Below the pieces are notes generated by a model. It saw only the letters and a list, made by a program, of their open reading frames with translations. It had not been told where the DNA came from and searched no databases. This document shows positions 34,387-46,187 of a stretch of 64,000 bases of DNA, in pieces (the stretch's first letter is position 1; every line of letters starts with the position of its first letter). The stretch spans positions 7,130,001 to 7,194,000 of the forward strand of contig NZ_CP107947.1 in the NCBI RefSeq assembly GCF_036059255.1. The letters are read 5' to 3'. The position numbers and the translations under genes are program-made. The stretch comes from Micromonospora sp. NBC_00389 (GTDB taxonomy: Bacteria > Actinomycetota > Actinomycetes > Mycobacteriales > Micromonosporaceae).

Positions 34387-34486
34387 CAGCCGCCGGGAAC
34401 ACCCGACCGGCCGCCCCGGTTACATCCCCCTGTAGCCAGCCGCCAGCCGCCGGGAACACCCGACCGGCCGGCACGGTTACATCCCC
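34387..34486 (+). repeat. 43-bp direct repeat upstream of C39-like gene
   Basis: Copies at 34387-34429 and 34444-34486 start CAGCCGCCGGGAACACCCGA and end GGTTACATCCCC; 41 of 43 bases agree. They end 111 bases before the C39-like gene and could be paired regulator sites or a recent duplication. Confidence 0.75.
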
Positions 34487-34597
34487 GGAACCCCGAGCAG
34501 GTCCCCCCGGATCGCCGGACCGTTCCCCCCTTCTTGAACTTCCTTGACGCGGCACCCCCCTGCCGCGTGCACCCCCGATGCAGAGGAGCACGCCATC

Positions 34598-35257
34598 ATG
34601 CGTACCGATCTGATTCGTAAGACCGCTCTGACCGCTGCTGGACTCGCCTTCACCGGCGGCGCGATCGCCGGCCCCGTCACCGCCGCCTACGCCGCATCCG
34701 ATGCCAAGCCCGCCAGCCAGACCCAGTCCGATCGGAAGTCGTCGGGTGAGCGTCAGTTGGGTGTGCGCTACGAGGCGCAGCCGAACTTCTACTACTGCGG
34801 CCCCGCCGCCGCCCGCAACGCCCTGTCCGTGCAGGGTAAGGACATCAGCGTTGACGCCATGGCCAAGGAAATGGGCACCACCGAGGCCGGCACCAACTCC
34901 ATCAACGACATCACCCCGGTGCTGAACAAGGAAACCGGTAAGAACGACGCCTACCGCAGCGTCGAGATCAGCACCCCCGCCGCTGACGGCAAGCAGACCG
35001 ACAAGCTGCGCGCCGACGTCGTGAAGACCGTCGATGACGGTCGGGCTGTGGTGGCGAACATCGCCGGCACCAGCGTCGACGTCGACGGCACCAGCCACTC
35101 CTTCGAGGGTGGGCACTACATCAGCGTCGTCGGCTACCGCGACAACGGCAACATCGTCAAGATCGCCGACTCCGCCGACCCGAACCAGGCCTCCTACGAG
35201 GTCACCGTCGAGCACCTCGCCGACTGGATCGCCACCCGCGGCTACGCCACCAGCTGA
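34598..35257 (+). CDS. Secreted C39-like cysteine peptidase domain protein
   Basis: 219 aa. Signal peptide about 1-33 (cleavage near AYA). The mature part has QPNFYYCGPAAARNAL (catalytic Cys), GGHYISVVGYRDNG (His) and IADSADP (Asp), the triad pattern of C39-like peptidases. Secreted members may process proteins or act as toxins/lysins; no substrate is visible. GAGGAG lies nine bases before ATG 34598. Base composition is less GC-rich than the neighbours, with more Lys and Asp. Confidence 0.8.
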   Translation: MRTDLIRKTALTAAGLAFTGGAIAGPVTAAYAASDAKPASQTQSDRKSSGERQLGVRYEAQPNFYYCGPAAARNALSVQGKDISVDAMAKEMGTTEAGTNSINDITPVLNKETGKNDAYRSVEISTPAADGKQTDKLRADVVKTVDDGRAVVANIAGTSVDVDGTSHSFEGGHYISVVGYRDNGNIVKIADSADPNQASYEVTVEHLADWIATRGYATS

Positions 35258-35273
35258 CACCCAGCAACCAACA

Positions 35274-35311
35274 ACGAAGGGCCGGACCCCTACCGGGGTC
35301 CGGCCCTTCGT
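35274..35311 (+). terminator. Terminator after C39-like gene
   Basis: Perfect 17-bp stem ACGAAGGGCCGGACCCC (35274-35290) with 35295-35311 and a four-base loop, 17 bases after the stop codon. Confidence 0.85.
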
Positions 35312-35721
35312 CGTCGTTCGGGTCAGGGTCTTCTGCCGGCGCGGACCGGGTCGGCGTCCGGCATCGGCTCGGCCGCCGCGAACCGACGGGCCCGTCGGCG
35401 GAGCCACCAGCTACTGGCGAAACGGCGAGCACCCCAAGAACCAGCCCAGCCCAGCCGCCGGCCGCGTGGCCAGCAGGAACCGGCCCAGCGGTGCGGATCC
35501 AGCTCGCGTGGCCTGAGGCACGCTCGGCAGGGCGTCCTAGGAGGCTAGGGGTAAGGCCAGTGCCGAAGGGGTCGGCGCTGGGTTGCATATCTAGCAAGAC
35601 GGACGTACGGTTTTGTTGAGAGCGGAATCGGCGGTAAGTGTCACCTAACCTCGGCGGCACCCCGGCCGGTGCGACACACTGCTCAGGACTACTCACGGTC
35701 GCTGGTGTGAAGGAGTACGAC
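35312..35721 (+). other. Upstream region of acnA
   Basis: 410 bases with no convincing gene. AT-richer DNA at 35584-35640 probably holds the acnA promoter; an AcnR-like operator lies at 35595-35614 and AAGGAG precedes the start. Confidence 0.5.
35595..35614. promoter_or_regulatory. Predicted AcnR-type operator of acnA
   Basis: CAAGACGGACGTACGGTTTT matches 17 of 20 bases of the palindromic site in front of the AcnR-like gene (51949-51968). It sits 108 bases upstream of the acnA start in the probable promoter. The match and the known role of AcnR in corynebacteria support regulation; binding is inferred. Confidence 0.6.
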
Positions 35722-38559
<2,838 letters not shown>

Positions 38560-38573
38560 CGTACCGACGTCAC

Positions 38574-38610
38574 CAGGGCCCCTGACCGCCGCGAGCGGGC
38601 AGGGGCCCTG
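38574..38610. terminator. Terminator between acnA and the sigma-factor gene
   Basis: CAGGGCCCCTG (38574-38584) pairs perfectly with 38600-38610 over a 15-base loop, serving the two convergent genes. Confidence 0.7.
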
Positions 38611-38640
38611 CCGCGTTCCGAGCCCGCGCGGCGCGGCGGG

Positions 38641-39921
38641 CTATGGTGCGATCTCGACGGCCCGGCTCAGCAGGGCTCGGCGCTCGGCGGCGGAGCCCAC
38701 CGCCGCCGCGGCCCGCCGGAACAGGGTGGCGGCGTGCAGCCGGTCGCCCTGCCGAGCCACCAGGTCGGCCTCCACGGCGACGGCCAGCGGGTGGTCGTCC
38801 AGGCCACCCCCGGCACGGGCCGCGTCGAGCACCGTCAACCCGACAGCCGGGCCGTACGCGTAGCCGTGCGCCACCGCGCGGTTCAGCGCGACCACCGGCG
38901 AGGGCCGGATCCCGGCTAGCGCGTCGTAGGCCCGCGCGATCGCCGGCCAGTCGGTGGCCTCGGCGGAACCGGCGGTGGCGTGGCAGGCGGCGATCCGCGC
39001 CTGCCACGCGTACGGCCCGTCGTGGCGTACCCGGGCCAGCGCGCCGAGCCCTTCGGCGATCGCGGTGTGGTCCCACCGGCGGCGGTCCTGCCGATCGAGG
39101 GTGAGCAGGTTGCCGGCGGCGTCGCGGCGGGCGTCCCGGCGGGAGTGCTGGAGCAGGAACAGCGCCAGCAGCGCGGCCACCTCGGACTGCTCCGGCATCA
39201 GCCGGTCGAGCAGCCGGGCCAGCCGGATCGCCTCGTCGGCGAAGGCCGGCTCGCCGTCGGCTTCGTAACCCCGGGTGAAGAGCAGGTACAGCACGGCGAG
39301 CACGCCGGGCAGCCGCTCGGCCAGCGCCGGCCCGTCCGGCACCCGGTACGGGATGCCGGCCTGCGCGATGCGGGTCCGGGCCCGGGTCAGCCGTCGGGTC
39401 ATCGTCGACTCGCTGACCAGGAGGAGTCGGGCGATGGCGGCGGTCGGCACGCCGCAGACCGTGCGCAGCGTCAACGCCACTCGGGCCTCGATCGCGAGCG
39501 CCGGATGGCAGCAGGTGAAGATCAGTTTCAGCCGGTCGTCCACCACGTCCCCGCCCACGCTCGGCTCGGGCTGCCCATCGGCCGGCGTGAGCACCGCCAG
39601 GTCGTGCAGCTTGCGGCGCTCGACGGCGGCCCGACGCAGCACGTCGACCGCCCGGTTGCGGGCCACCGTCATCAGCCAGCCGCCCGGGTTGGCCGGCACG
39701 CCGTCGCCGGGCCAGCGCTCCAGGGCGACGGTCAGCGCCTCCTGGGCGCAGTCCTCGGCCAGCGCCCAGTCCCCGGTCACCCGGATCAGAGTCGCGACGA
39801 TCCGGGGGTACGCCTCGGCGCTGGCGGCCGCGACGGCGTCCGCCGCCGCGACCACCCCCGTGCCGGTCGCCCGGCCGGCGCTCACGTGCCGCTCACCGGT
39901 CGGCGCTTCCGATCCGGTCAC
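38641..39921 (-). CDS. ECF42-type RNA polymerase sigma factor
   Basis: 426 aa. Sigma region 2 (VTGDWALAEDCAQEALTVAL, NPGGWLMTVARNRAVDVLRR) and region 4 (VCGVPTAAIARLLLVSESTM) are followed by a long C-terminal extension with TPR-like helices, the layout of ECF42 sigma factors. These are encoded next to YciI/DGPF proteins, as here. The GTG start follows the YciI stop by 29 bases, with GGAAG nine bases upstream. The extension is thought to control activity in place of an anti-sigma factor. Confidence 0.85.
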   Translation of the reverse strand: MTGSEAPTGERHVSAGRATGTGVVAAADAVAAASAEAYPRIVATLIRVTGDWALAEDCAQEALTVALERWPGDGVPANPGGWLMTVARNRAVDVLRRAAVERRKLHDLAVLTPADGQPEPSVGGDVVDDRLKLIFTCCHPALAIEARVALTLRTVCGVPTAAIARLLLVSESTMTRRLTRARTRIAQAGIPYRVPDGPALAERLPGVLAVLYLLFTRGYEADGEPAFADEAIRLARLLDRLMPEQSEVAALLALFLLQHSRRDARRDAAGNLLTLDRQDRRRWDHTAIAEGLGALARVRHDGPYAWQARIAACHATAGSAEATDWPAIARAYDALAGIRPSPVVALNRAVAHGYAYGPAVGLTVLDAARAGGGLDDHPLAVAVEADLVARQGDRLHAATLFRRAAAAVGSAAERRALLSRAVEIAP

Positions 39922-39950
39922 CGGCCGTCGCTTCCGATCCCTTCACCTGG

Positions 39951-40286
39951 CTAGGCGGAGAGGTCGATGAGCGGGCGCAGTTCCAGCCGGCCGTGGCGGG
40001 CCATCGGGTGGGTGCGCGCCACCTCGATCGCCTCGTCCAGGTCGGCACAGTCGAGCAGGTCGAAGCCCACGATCACCTCCGTGGTCTCGGCGAACGGTCC
40101 CTCGGAGACGAGCAGTTCACCGCCGCGCACCCGGACCGTGGTGGCCGCGGTGGTCGGCGCCAGTTCGTTGCCTTGGAGGCGGCGACCACGGGCATCGTTC
40201 TCGGCTACCCACGCGTGGATGTCCGGTACGTCGGTCGGGTCGGTGTCCGGCTCGGTGTCGGTGCAGACGAACATCATGTACTTCAT
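39951..40286 (-). CDS. YciI/DGPF-family protein, ECF42 partner
   Basis: 111 aa. MKYMMFVCTD and SEGPFAETTEVIVGFDLLDC carry the D/EGPF signature of the YciI-like family. The gene precedes and is probably co-transcribed with the ECF42 sigma factor. ATG 40286 has GGAG seven bases upstream; the longer frame lacks similarity at its N-terminus. The biochemical role of these partners is unknown. Confidence 0.85.
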   Translation of the reverse strand: MKYMMFVCTDTEPDTDPTDVPDIHAWVAENDARGRRLQGNELAPTTAATTVRVRGGELLVSEGPFAETTEVIVGFDLLDCADLDEAIEVARTHPMARHGRLELRPLIDLSA

Positions 40287-40382
40287 CTGGGCGCTCCCTG
40301 GGTGTGTCCGGGTATCGCCAGCATGACGAACGGCCGCGGCCGTTCCGGACACCGGGTGCCGGGAAATCTCGCCGGCCGTCGG

Positions 40383-40994
40383 TCAGTTCGCGCCGGCGGC
40401 GCGGCGGCGGGCCTCCCGGGTCTTCATGGCGTGCTCCATGAGCGTCACGAGCACCTCCTTGCTGGACTCGCGCTGGCGGGCGTCGCAGAGCAGCACCGGC
40501 ACCCCCGGGTCCAGGTTCAGCGCGGCCTGGACCTCGTCGAGCCGGTACTGCCGGGCCCCCGCGAAGCAGTTCACCGCGACCACGAACGGGGTGCCCCGGC
40601 CCTCGAAGTAGTCGATCGACGGGAAGCAGTCGGCCAGCCGACGGGTGTCGGCCAGCACCACGGCGCCGATGGCACCCAGCGCCAGCTCGTCCCAGACGAA
40701 CCAGAACCGGTCCTGCCCGGGCGTGCCGAACAGGTAGAGCACCAGATCGTCACTGATGGTGATCCGGCCGAAGTCCATCGCCACGGTGGTGGTGGTCTTG
40801 CCCTCCACCCCGGACAGGTCGTCGATGCCGACCCCGGACTCGGTCAGCACCTCCTCGGTGCGCAACGGTCGGGTCTCGCTCACCGCGCCGACCATGGTCG
40901 TCTTGCCCACACCGAAGCCACCGGCGACCAAGATCTTGATCGCTGTGGGCAGTGGGGGCGCTCCCGCCGGCCGGTCAGAGTGCCCGTAGTCCAT
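40383..40994 (-). CDS. cvnD: Conservon small GTPase-like protein CvnD
   Basis: 203 aa. P-loop GGFGVGKTTMVG, switch-like threonines in GKTTTTVAMDFG, G3 FGTPGQDRFWF. The usual NKxD is replaced by VNCFAG, as commonly seen in CvnD/MglA-like ATP/GTP-binding proteins. It is the last of four conservon genes and overlaps cvnC by 20 bases. The conservon is thought to form a membrane-linked signalling complex resembling a G-protein-coupled receptor system. Confidence 0.9.
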   Translation of the reverse strand: MDYGHSDRPAGAPPLPTAIKILVAGGFGVGKTTMVGAVSETRPLRTEEVLTESGVGIDDLSGVEGKTTTTVAMDFGRITISDDLVLYLFGTPGQDRFWFVWDELALGAIGAVVLADTRRLADCFPSIDYFEGRGTPFVVAVNCFAGARQYRLDEVQAALNLDPGVPVLLCDARQRESSKEVLVTLMEHAMKTREARRRAAGAN

Positions 40995-41361
40995 TGATTA
41001 CCGCCTCGAAGATGCTGTTGTCGGGAAGACCGGCCGTGGTCTGCGGCTCGCGGACCTGCACCAGGCTGCGAGCCGCCAGGTCACCGAGGAGCACCCGGAT
41101 GGTGCCCACCGGCAGGTCGAGATGGGCGGCGATCTCGGCGACGGACTGAATGCGCTGACACAGTCCGACGATCGCCAGGTGCTCCGGACCGAGACCGACC
41201 TCCGGTGTGACGTCGGCTCGGGTCGCGGTGACCAGGGAGATGAGGTCGAACGTGCCGGTGATCGGGCGCGCCCGTCCACGCGTCACCGCGTACGGGCGCA
41301 CCACCGGGCCCGCATGGTCATCCACCCACTGATGGTCCGCGGATTCTCCCTGCACCGTCAT
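40975..41361 (-). CDS. cvnC: DUF742 protein CvnC
   Basis: 128 aa. VVRPYAVTRGRARP, ISLVTATRA and a winged-helix-like part (IAAHLDLPVGTIRVLLGDLA) define DUF742. It has no ATP- or membrane-binding elements. It lies 5 bases downstream of cvnB and overlaps cvnD, so the three are translationally linked. Confidence 0.9.
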   Translation of the reverse strand: MTVQGESADHQWVDDHAGPVVRPYAVTRGRARPITGTFDLISLVTATRADVTPEVGLGPEHLAIVGLCQRIQSVAEIAAHLDLPVGTIRVLLGDLAARSLVQVREPQTTAGLPDNSIFEAVINGLRAL

Positions 41362-41366
41362 GGCCG

Positions 41367-41786
41367 CTACTTCTCGCCGGCCGGCTGATCGACGCGGGAT
41401 GGTGAGGCCACGTACTTGCCGACCCGGGTGACCAGCATCGCCATCTCGTAGGCGATCAGGCCGACGTCGGCGTCCTCACCGGCCAGGACCGCCAGGCAGG
41501 CGTTGCGGCCGGCCGCGGTGACGAACAGGAAGGACGACTGCATCTCGATGATGGTCTGCTGCACCTGCCCGCCGCCGAAGCGCTTGCCGGCACCCCGGGC
41601 GAGGCTCTGGATGCCGGCCGCCATCGCCGCGAGGTGCTCGCCGTCGTCCCGGCTCAGCCCCTGCGAGGAGGCCATCAACAACCCGTCGGTCGAGAGTGCG
41701 ACCGCATGCTCGGCCTGCTTCACCCGGCCCACCAGATCATCCAGCAACCACGTCAGGTCGGCACTCGAAGCCGTCTTCTGGCCCAC
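41367..41786 (-). CDS. cvnB: Roadblock/LC7 protein CvnB
   Basis: 139 aa. LTWLLDDLVGRVKQAEHAVA and ALSTDGLLMASSQGLSRDDG are the Roadblock/LC7 (MglB-like) signature. These proteins regulate small GTPases, here probably CvnD. GTG start at 41786; the gene follows cvnA by 89 bases. Confidence 0.9.
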   Translation of the reverse strand: MGQKTASSADLTWLLDDLVGRVKQAEHAVALSTDGLLMASSQGLSRDDGEHLAAMAAGIQSLARGAGKRFGGGQVQQTIIEMQSSFLFVTAAGRNACLAVLAGEDADVGLIAYEMAMLVTRVGKYVASPSRVDQPAGEK

Positions 41787-41875
41787 TCGTCGTCCTCTTC
41801 TCCCCCGGCTGTTGTCGCCGTGCTCGTCTGGGGCTGACCGTCACACCGCGCGGAAACCCGCATCATCGGCGCCGG

Positions 41876-44434
41876 TCAGGTAGCTTGCGGTTCCTCGTCG
41901 GTCGGCTCGGGCGTCGCCGCTGGCGGCGCGCCGGCCGTGCCGCCGAGCAGTCGCGCCGCGTCGGTCCGACCGCGCTGGGTGCCGCTCTGGTAGGAGCTCA
42001 TCATCCGGCGCACCTGCTCGGGCGGACGCGCCACTTCCTCGTCGTCGGCGGTCTCCGTCGCCGCCGGGTCGTCGCGCAACTCGGGCACGATGTTCGCCTG
42101 CCGGATCCGGACCGGCAGGCCCGAGTCGGTCCGGTCCGTCTCGGCCCGGACCGGTGCCGGTCCCCCGTCGCCGTCCGCGTCCACCGGCCCCGCACGGTCG
42201 AGCGCGGGCAGGCCGGTGGGCATCGTCGGGCCCTCCAGGGCGGGCTGGCCCAGGTCGCGGCGTGCCCGGCTGGGCAGCTCCGGCGTTGCGGTCGCGGGCG
42301 TCGTCCGCTGTCGGGTGGGCAGGGAGGCCACCTCGGTACCGTCGGCCTGCACCGTTGGGGTGCTGGTGTCGGCCGCCCCCGGGGCGGCCGGGGTCACCGG
42401 CTCCGGTACGTCCGGCGTCGCTGGCGCGGCGGCCAACGCGATGGGCGCGACGAGGGCCGGGCGGCCGGTACCCGCGGGGCCGGCGGTCGGGGCGGAGGGC
42501 AGCGGGATGGCCGGCGACCCGGTCTGGAACGAGCCGGAGTCCTCCGGGCTCACGCCGTTCTCGGTGACCAGGTCCACCGGGATCAGCACGACCGCGGTGG
42601 TGCCGCCGTACGCCGACTCCTTGAGCCGTACCCGCACGCCGTGTCGCTCGGTCAGCCGGCTCACCACGTAGAGCCCGAGGCGGGCGGCGTTGGCGAGGTT
42701 CAGCTCGGACTGGTCGACGATCCGGTGGTTCGCCGCGGCCAGGTCCTCCTCGCTCATGCCGAGACCCCGGTCCTCGATCTCGATGGCGAACCCGTTGGCC
42801 ACCAGCTGGCCGCGAACCTCCACTGTGGTGTGCGGTGGGGAGAACGACAGGCCGTTCTCGATCAGCTCGGCGAGCAGGTGGATGATGTCGCCGACCGCGC
42901 GGCCGGCGAGCGAGACCGGCCCGAGCGGCAGCACGTTGACCCGGGTGTAGTCCTCCACCTCGGCCACCGCGCCGCGCACCACGTCGACCATCGGCACGTT
43001 GCGCCGCCAGGCCCGGCCCGGGGTGGAGCCGGAGAGCACGATCAGGTTCTCCGCGTTGCGCCGCATCCGGGTGGCCAGGTGGTCGACCCGGAACAGGTCC
43101 TCCAGCTCCTCGGCGTCGTGTTCGCGCCGCTCCATCGCGTCCAGCAGGGTGAGCTGGCGGTGCACCAGCGCCTGGGTGCGTCGGGCCAGGCTGAGGAAGA
43201 CCTCGCGGACGTTGCGACGCAGGTCGGCCTGCTCGACGGCGGTACGCAGAGCGGTCTCCTGGACCGCGTTGAACGCCTTGCCGACCTGGCCGATCTCGTC
43301 GGTGCCGAACTCCAGCGGAGGCGCCTCGGTGGCCACGTCGACCTCCTCGCCACGGCCGATTCGCTCCACCACCCGGGGCAGCCGCTCGTCGGCGAGCTGC
43401 CAGGCGGCCTGGCGCAGCCGGTCCAGCTGGCGCAGCAGGGTCCGGGCCGTGGTGATCGAGACGACGACGGAGGCGATGACGGCGAGCAGGCCCAGGCCGG
43501 TGGCGAGCACCAGCCGGACGACGACCATCACGGCGACGCCGGTTGCCCGGCCCACGATGCCCTCACCGCCGGCGACCACCGCTTCGTTCACCTCGGCCAG
43601 CGCCGGCTCGACGGTGCCGCGCCACTGCTCGGCGCTGATCGGCAACTGGGTCGCGGGGCGTCCCTCGCGGATGATGCTGTCCTGCACCGCGCGCAGCCGG
43701 GTGAACGCCTCCCCGTCGACGAGCTGCTGGTAGCGGCGCTGGTCGGCGTCGCCGAGCCGGGCTCGGGTCTCCTCGCCGAGGAAGCGCTCGGCGCCGACCA
43801 GGGCGACATACCGGGCGTACTCCGGCCCGCTCATCCGGCCGTTACCGAACAGGCCGCTGAGCAGAGCGTCCTCCTGGGAGATCAGCTCCTTCGTCCGGTT
43901 GAGCTGGATCAGGGCGGCGGCTTCGCCAGCGATCGTCTTGTCGTCCAGGCTGCCGGTCACGTCGTAGATCTTGAAGATCGACTCGATCGCGTCGGTGTAG
44001 GCGGCGGCGGCGGCGATCCGGTCGATCTTGCGGCCCAGCACCTCGGCGCGGGTCTGCTCAAGCGCGTCGATCCGGGCGATCGACGTGGCGAGCTGGGCGT
44101 CGAGCGCCGAGCTGCCGGCCACGTCGACCTGCCAGTTGCGGGCCGAGGCGGCGAAGTCTCCCGCCAGCTGCGCGGTCTTGCGCTGCTCGGCCTCCAGCGC
44201 CGCCCGCTGTTCGGCGTCGGGGTTGCTCAGGTACGCCTGGGTCAGCCGCCGCTCCAACTGGAGCTCCTGGAGCAGCGGTTCACTCGGCGCATAGACCTTG
44301 CTGTTGAGCAACTGGACACCGAGCAGGTTGAAGCCGTCACGCAGGGTCACCCACGCCGCGAACATCCAGAGCGCGACAAGGGAGAGGAGCAGGGCGACGA
44401 CCTTGGTGCGGATACTCGTACCGCGAGAACGCAT
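41876..44434 (-). CDS. cvnA: Sensor histidine kinase CvnA with NIT-like domain
   Basis: 852 aa. One N-terminal membrane helix (about 11-29), an extracytoplasmic nitrate/nitrite-sensing-like helical domain (about 50-310), a second helix (about 316-336), HAMP-like linker and an ATPase domain (IIHLLAELIENGLSFSPPH N-box, EIEDRGLGMSEEDL G1-box). The C-terminal 200 residues are Pro/Ala-rich and disordered. CvnA starts conservon signalling at the membrane. The gene begins 124 bases after the diterpene cyclase operon on the same strand. Confidence 0.9.
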   Translation of the reverse strand: MRSRGTSIRTKVVALLLSLVALWMFAAWVTLRDGFNLLGVQLLNSKVYAPSEPLLQELQLERRLTQAYLSNPDAEQRAALEAEQRKTAQLAGDFAASARNWQVDVAGSSALDAQLATSIARIDALEQTRAEVLGRKIDRIAAAAAYTDAIESIFKIYDVTGSLDDKTIAGEAAALIQLNRTKELISQEDALLSGLFGNGRMSGPEYARYVALVGAERFLGEETRARLGDADQRRYQQLVDGEAFTRLRAVQDSIIREGRPATQLPISAEQWRGTVEPALAEVNEAVVAGGEGIVGRATGVAVMVVVRLVLATGLGLLAVIASVVVSITTARTLLRQLDRLRQAAWQLADERLPRVVERIGRGEEVDVATEAPPLEFGTDEIGQVGKAFNAVQETALRTAVEQADLRRNVREVFLSLARRTQALVHRQLTLLDAMERREHDAEELEDLFRVDHLATRMRRNAENLIVLSGSTPGRAWRRNVPMVDVVRGAVAEVEDYTRVNVLPLGPVSLAGRAVGDIIHLLAELIENGLSFSPPHTTVEVRGQLVANGFAIEIEDRGLGMSEEDLAAANHRIVDQSELNLANAARLGLYVVSRLTERHGVRVRLKESAYGGTTAVVLIPVDLVTENGVSPEDSGSFQTGSPAIPLPSAPTAGPAGTGRPALVAPIALAAAPATPDVPEPVTPAAPGAADTSTPTVQADGTEVASLPTRQRTTPATATPELPSRARRDLGQPALEGPTMPTGLPALDRAGPVDADGDGGPAPVRAETDRTDSGLPVRIRQANIVPELRDDPAATETADDEEVARPPEQVRRMMSSYQSGTQRGRTDAARLLGGTAGAPPAATPEPTDEEPQAT

Positions 44435-44558
44435 TGAACCGTCCCAGGCAGGGCGTTGACTCAGCTCATCAACGGGTGATCATGGAGGGCGATGTCCCAC
44501 CGCAGCGGGGCATACGGGGCTGAGGCTCTGCGTACGCTAGCAGTGTCCACACAACCCC
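44435..44558 (-). other. Gap between diterpene cyclase operon and cvnA
   Basis: 124 bases. It is AT-richer near the cyclase stop (CAACAAAAACAACAACTTGA on the minus strand) and contains no strong terminator stem, so read-through from the terpene operon into cvnA is possible. Confidence 0.35.
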
Positions 44559-46187
44559 TCAAGTTGTTGTTTTTGTTGCCCGGTAACCACAATCCACCAC
44601 CGAATGACCGAGACCCGTGGCGCGGATGGCGGCCAGCCGGCAGGCGGCCAACACCGCCGAGCGGACGATGGCGGTAGGACAGTAGAGCTCCTTGCCGTAC
44701 CACAGTGGAGGATGCTCCCGGGTGGCCGGTTCGTGCAGGTAGGAGTGCCCACGGGCCAGCGCGTCGTCGACCCGCGGCACCGCCGTCGGTGCCGCCAGCA
44801 GGACCTGCAGGGCGTACGCCGTCTCCTCGGCGGTGCCGACCCACCGCCCCCACGAGCCGTCGGCGCGCTGGGTGTCCAGCACCCAGCGGGCCGCTCGGTC
44901 CACCGCCTCGGCCGCCGCCGCGCCCCGGCCGAACTCCACCAGCGCCTGCACGCAGCAGGCGGTGGCGTAGTACGGCGAGGCGTGCCATCGGTCCTGCCAG
45001 CCGCCATCGGCGCGCTGGTGCCCGGGCAGCACGACACTGAGCCGGTCGACCGCTCTCCGGTACCGCGCGTCGGCGTCCGGGTGCCCGGCCAGGTGCTGGC
45101 CGAAGGCGTCCAGCACGTGCGCGTTGGTGGTGACCGAGAAGCCGTCCTCACCCGGCCAGGTGCAGAAGCCGTCCGCCGTCTCGTACGCCCACAGGCTGGC
45201 CGGATCGGCCGGGCGGCCGAGCCGGGCCAGCGCGTCCAGCGCCACCGAGGTGGTGTCGGCGTCGGTCGGCAGGCCGTCGCCGGTGGCGATGCCCTCGGCG
45301 CCGGCGGCCCCGGTCAGGCTCTCCAGCACGGCGGCCGGCGGGTTGACCGCGACACCGGCGCGACACAGTCCACTGAGCACCCAGGCCCGCTCGAACACGG
45401 TGATCGGGGCCGGGCAGGGCACCGGGCCGCCACCGTCGCGGATCAGCTCCCGCAGGAAGGCGTGCGCGGCGGGGCCGGCGTCCGGGCCGGCCGTGGTCAG
45501 CCAGGCCGCGGTCGCGGCGGGTGACGCGCCCACGGCGGTGAGGCTGGGCCCGGCGTCGGTCGGCGTCGCGTCCAGCACCTCGTAGAAGTGGGCCAGTTTC
45601 GGCGGCAGCGGCGCACCGGCGGCCACCGCCGTCCGCACCGCGAGCAGTCGGTCCGGGCCCAGCCCGGCGGGCAGCCCCAGCGGTGGGCGGGGCAGCCGAT
45701 CCGCGGTCGCCCGGTCCAGCCCGGCCAGCCGCTCGTTGATCGAGTCGACCAGCGCCGGGACGATGAGGTCCAGCGCCGGGGTGTCCGGCAGGACCCGGGC
45801 GTCGCTAGCGAGCAGGGTGCGGGTGAGCGCGCCCAGCCCACGCGCGACCGGGGCGAGCAGGTCCGTTCCGGCCCGGCCGTCGGCCAGCGCGGCGAGCAGC
45901 GCGTCGGTGGCGCTCAGGGTGGGCACCAGGGCGTACCCCTCGGGTGGGCCCCACGCGCCGTCCGGGCGCTGGCCGCGCAGCAGGAACCCGATCCGCTGGT
46001 GGTGCCCCGCCAGCCAGGGGGCGTCGGCGACCAGCCGACCGGTCTCGTACACCGAGGAGGCGACCTGCCCCCAGGGCCGCAGCGCCAGGCCGGCGATCAG
46101 CTCGCGGGCGGCGTCCGTGGCCGGGTCTGCCGCCGGATCGCCGCCGGTGGCCCGGTCGTCCAGCACGCGGTACGCGCCGTCACTCAT
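44559..46187 (-). CDS. Class II diterpene cyclase (DxDTT type)
   Basis: 542 aa. QW-like repeats (QRADGGWQDRW, QRADGSWGRW) and an alpha-helical beta-gamma architecture match prenyltransferase/squalene-oxidase-repeat cyclases. The acid motif near residue 308 reads DADTTS rather than DxDDTA; Mycobacterium tuberculosis Rv3377c uses a similar DxDTTA to make halimadienyl (tuberculosinyl) diphosphate. It probably protonates and cyclises geranylgeranyl diphosphate. The ATG overlaps the class I synthase stop by eight bases. No GGPP synthase lies in this window. Confidence 0.85.
   Translation of the reverse strand: MSDGAYRVLDDRATGGDPAADPATDAARELIAGLALRPWGQVASSVYETGRLVADAPWLAGHHQRIGFLLRGQRPDGAWGPPEGYALVPTLSATDALLAALADGRAGTDLLAPVARGLGALTRTLLASDARVLPDTPALDLIVPALVDSINERLAGLDRATADRLPRPPLGLPAGLGPDRLLAVRTAVAAGAPLPPKLAHFYEVLDATPTDAGPSLTAVGASPAATAAWLTTAGPDAGPAAHAFLRELIRDGGGPVPCPAPITVFERAWVLSGLCRAGVAVNPPAAVLESLTGAAGAEGIATGDGLPTDADTTSVALDALARLGRPADPASLWAYETADGFCTWPGEDGFSVTTNAHVLDAFGQHLAGHPDADARYRRAVDRLSVVLPGHQRADGGWQDRWHASPYYATACCVQALVEFGRGAAAAEAVDRAARWVLDTQRADGSWGRWVGTAEETAYALQVLLAAPTAVPRVDDALARGHSYLHEPATREHPPLWYGKELYCPTAIVRSAVLAACRLAAIRATGLGHSVVDCGYRATKTTT

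Larger units (their letters stand above)
33626..34597. other. Gene-free, repeat-rich kilobase
   Basis: 972 bases with no credible CDS. The left part has repeated CGTCA motifs (about 33642, 33712, 33738, 33757); the right part has the opposite TGACG motifs in a 25-bp repeat; between them is a palindrome at 33845-33898. A TTCCCGGAnAGTGC motif occurs at about 33790 and 34094, and a 43-bp direct repeat lies near the right end. It may be a remnant of a mobile element or a structured control region. Confidence 0.5.

Noticed and set aside
34032..34547. 171-aa frame in the repeat island
   Set aside because: Low-complexity translation with no SD or domains; crosses direct repeats.
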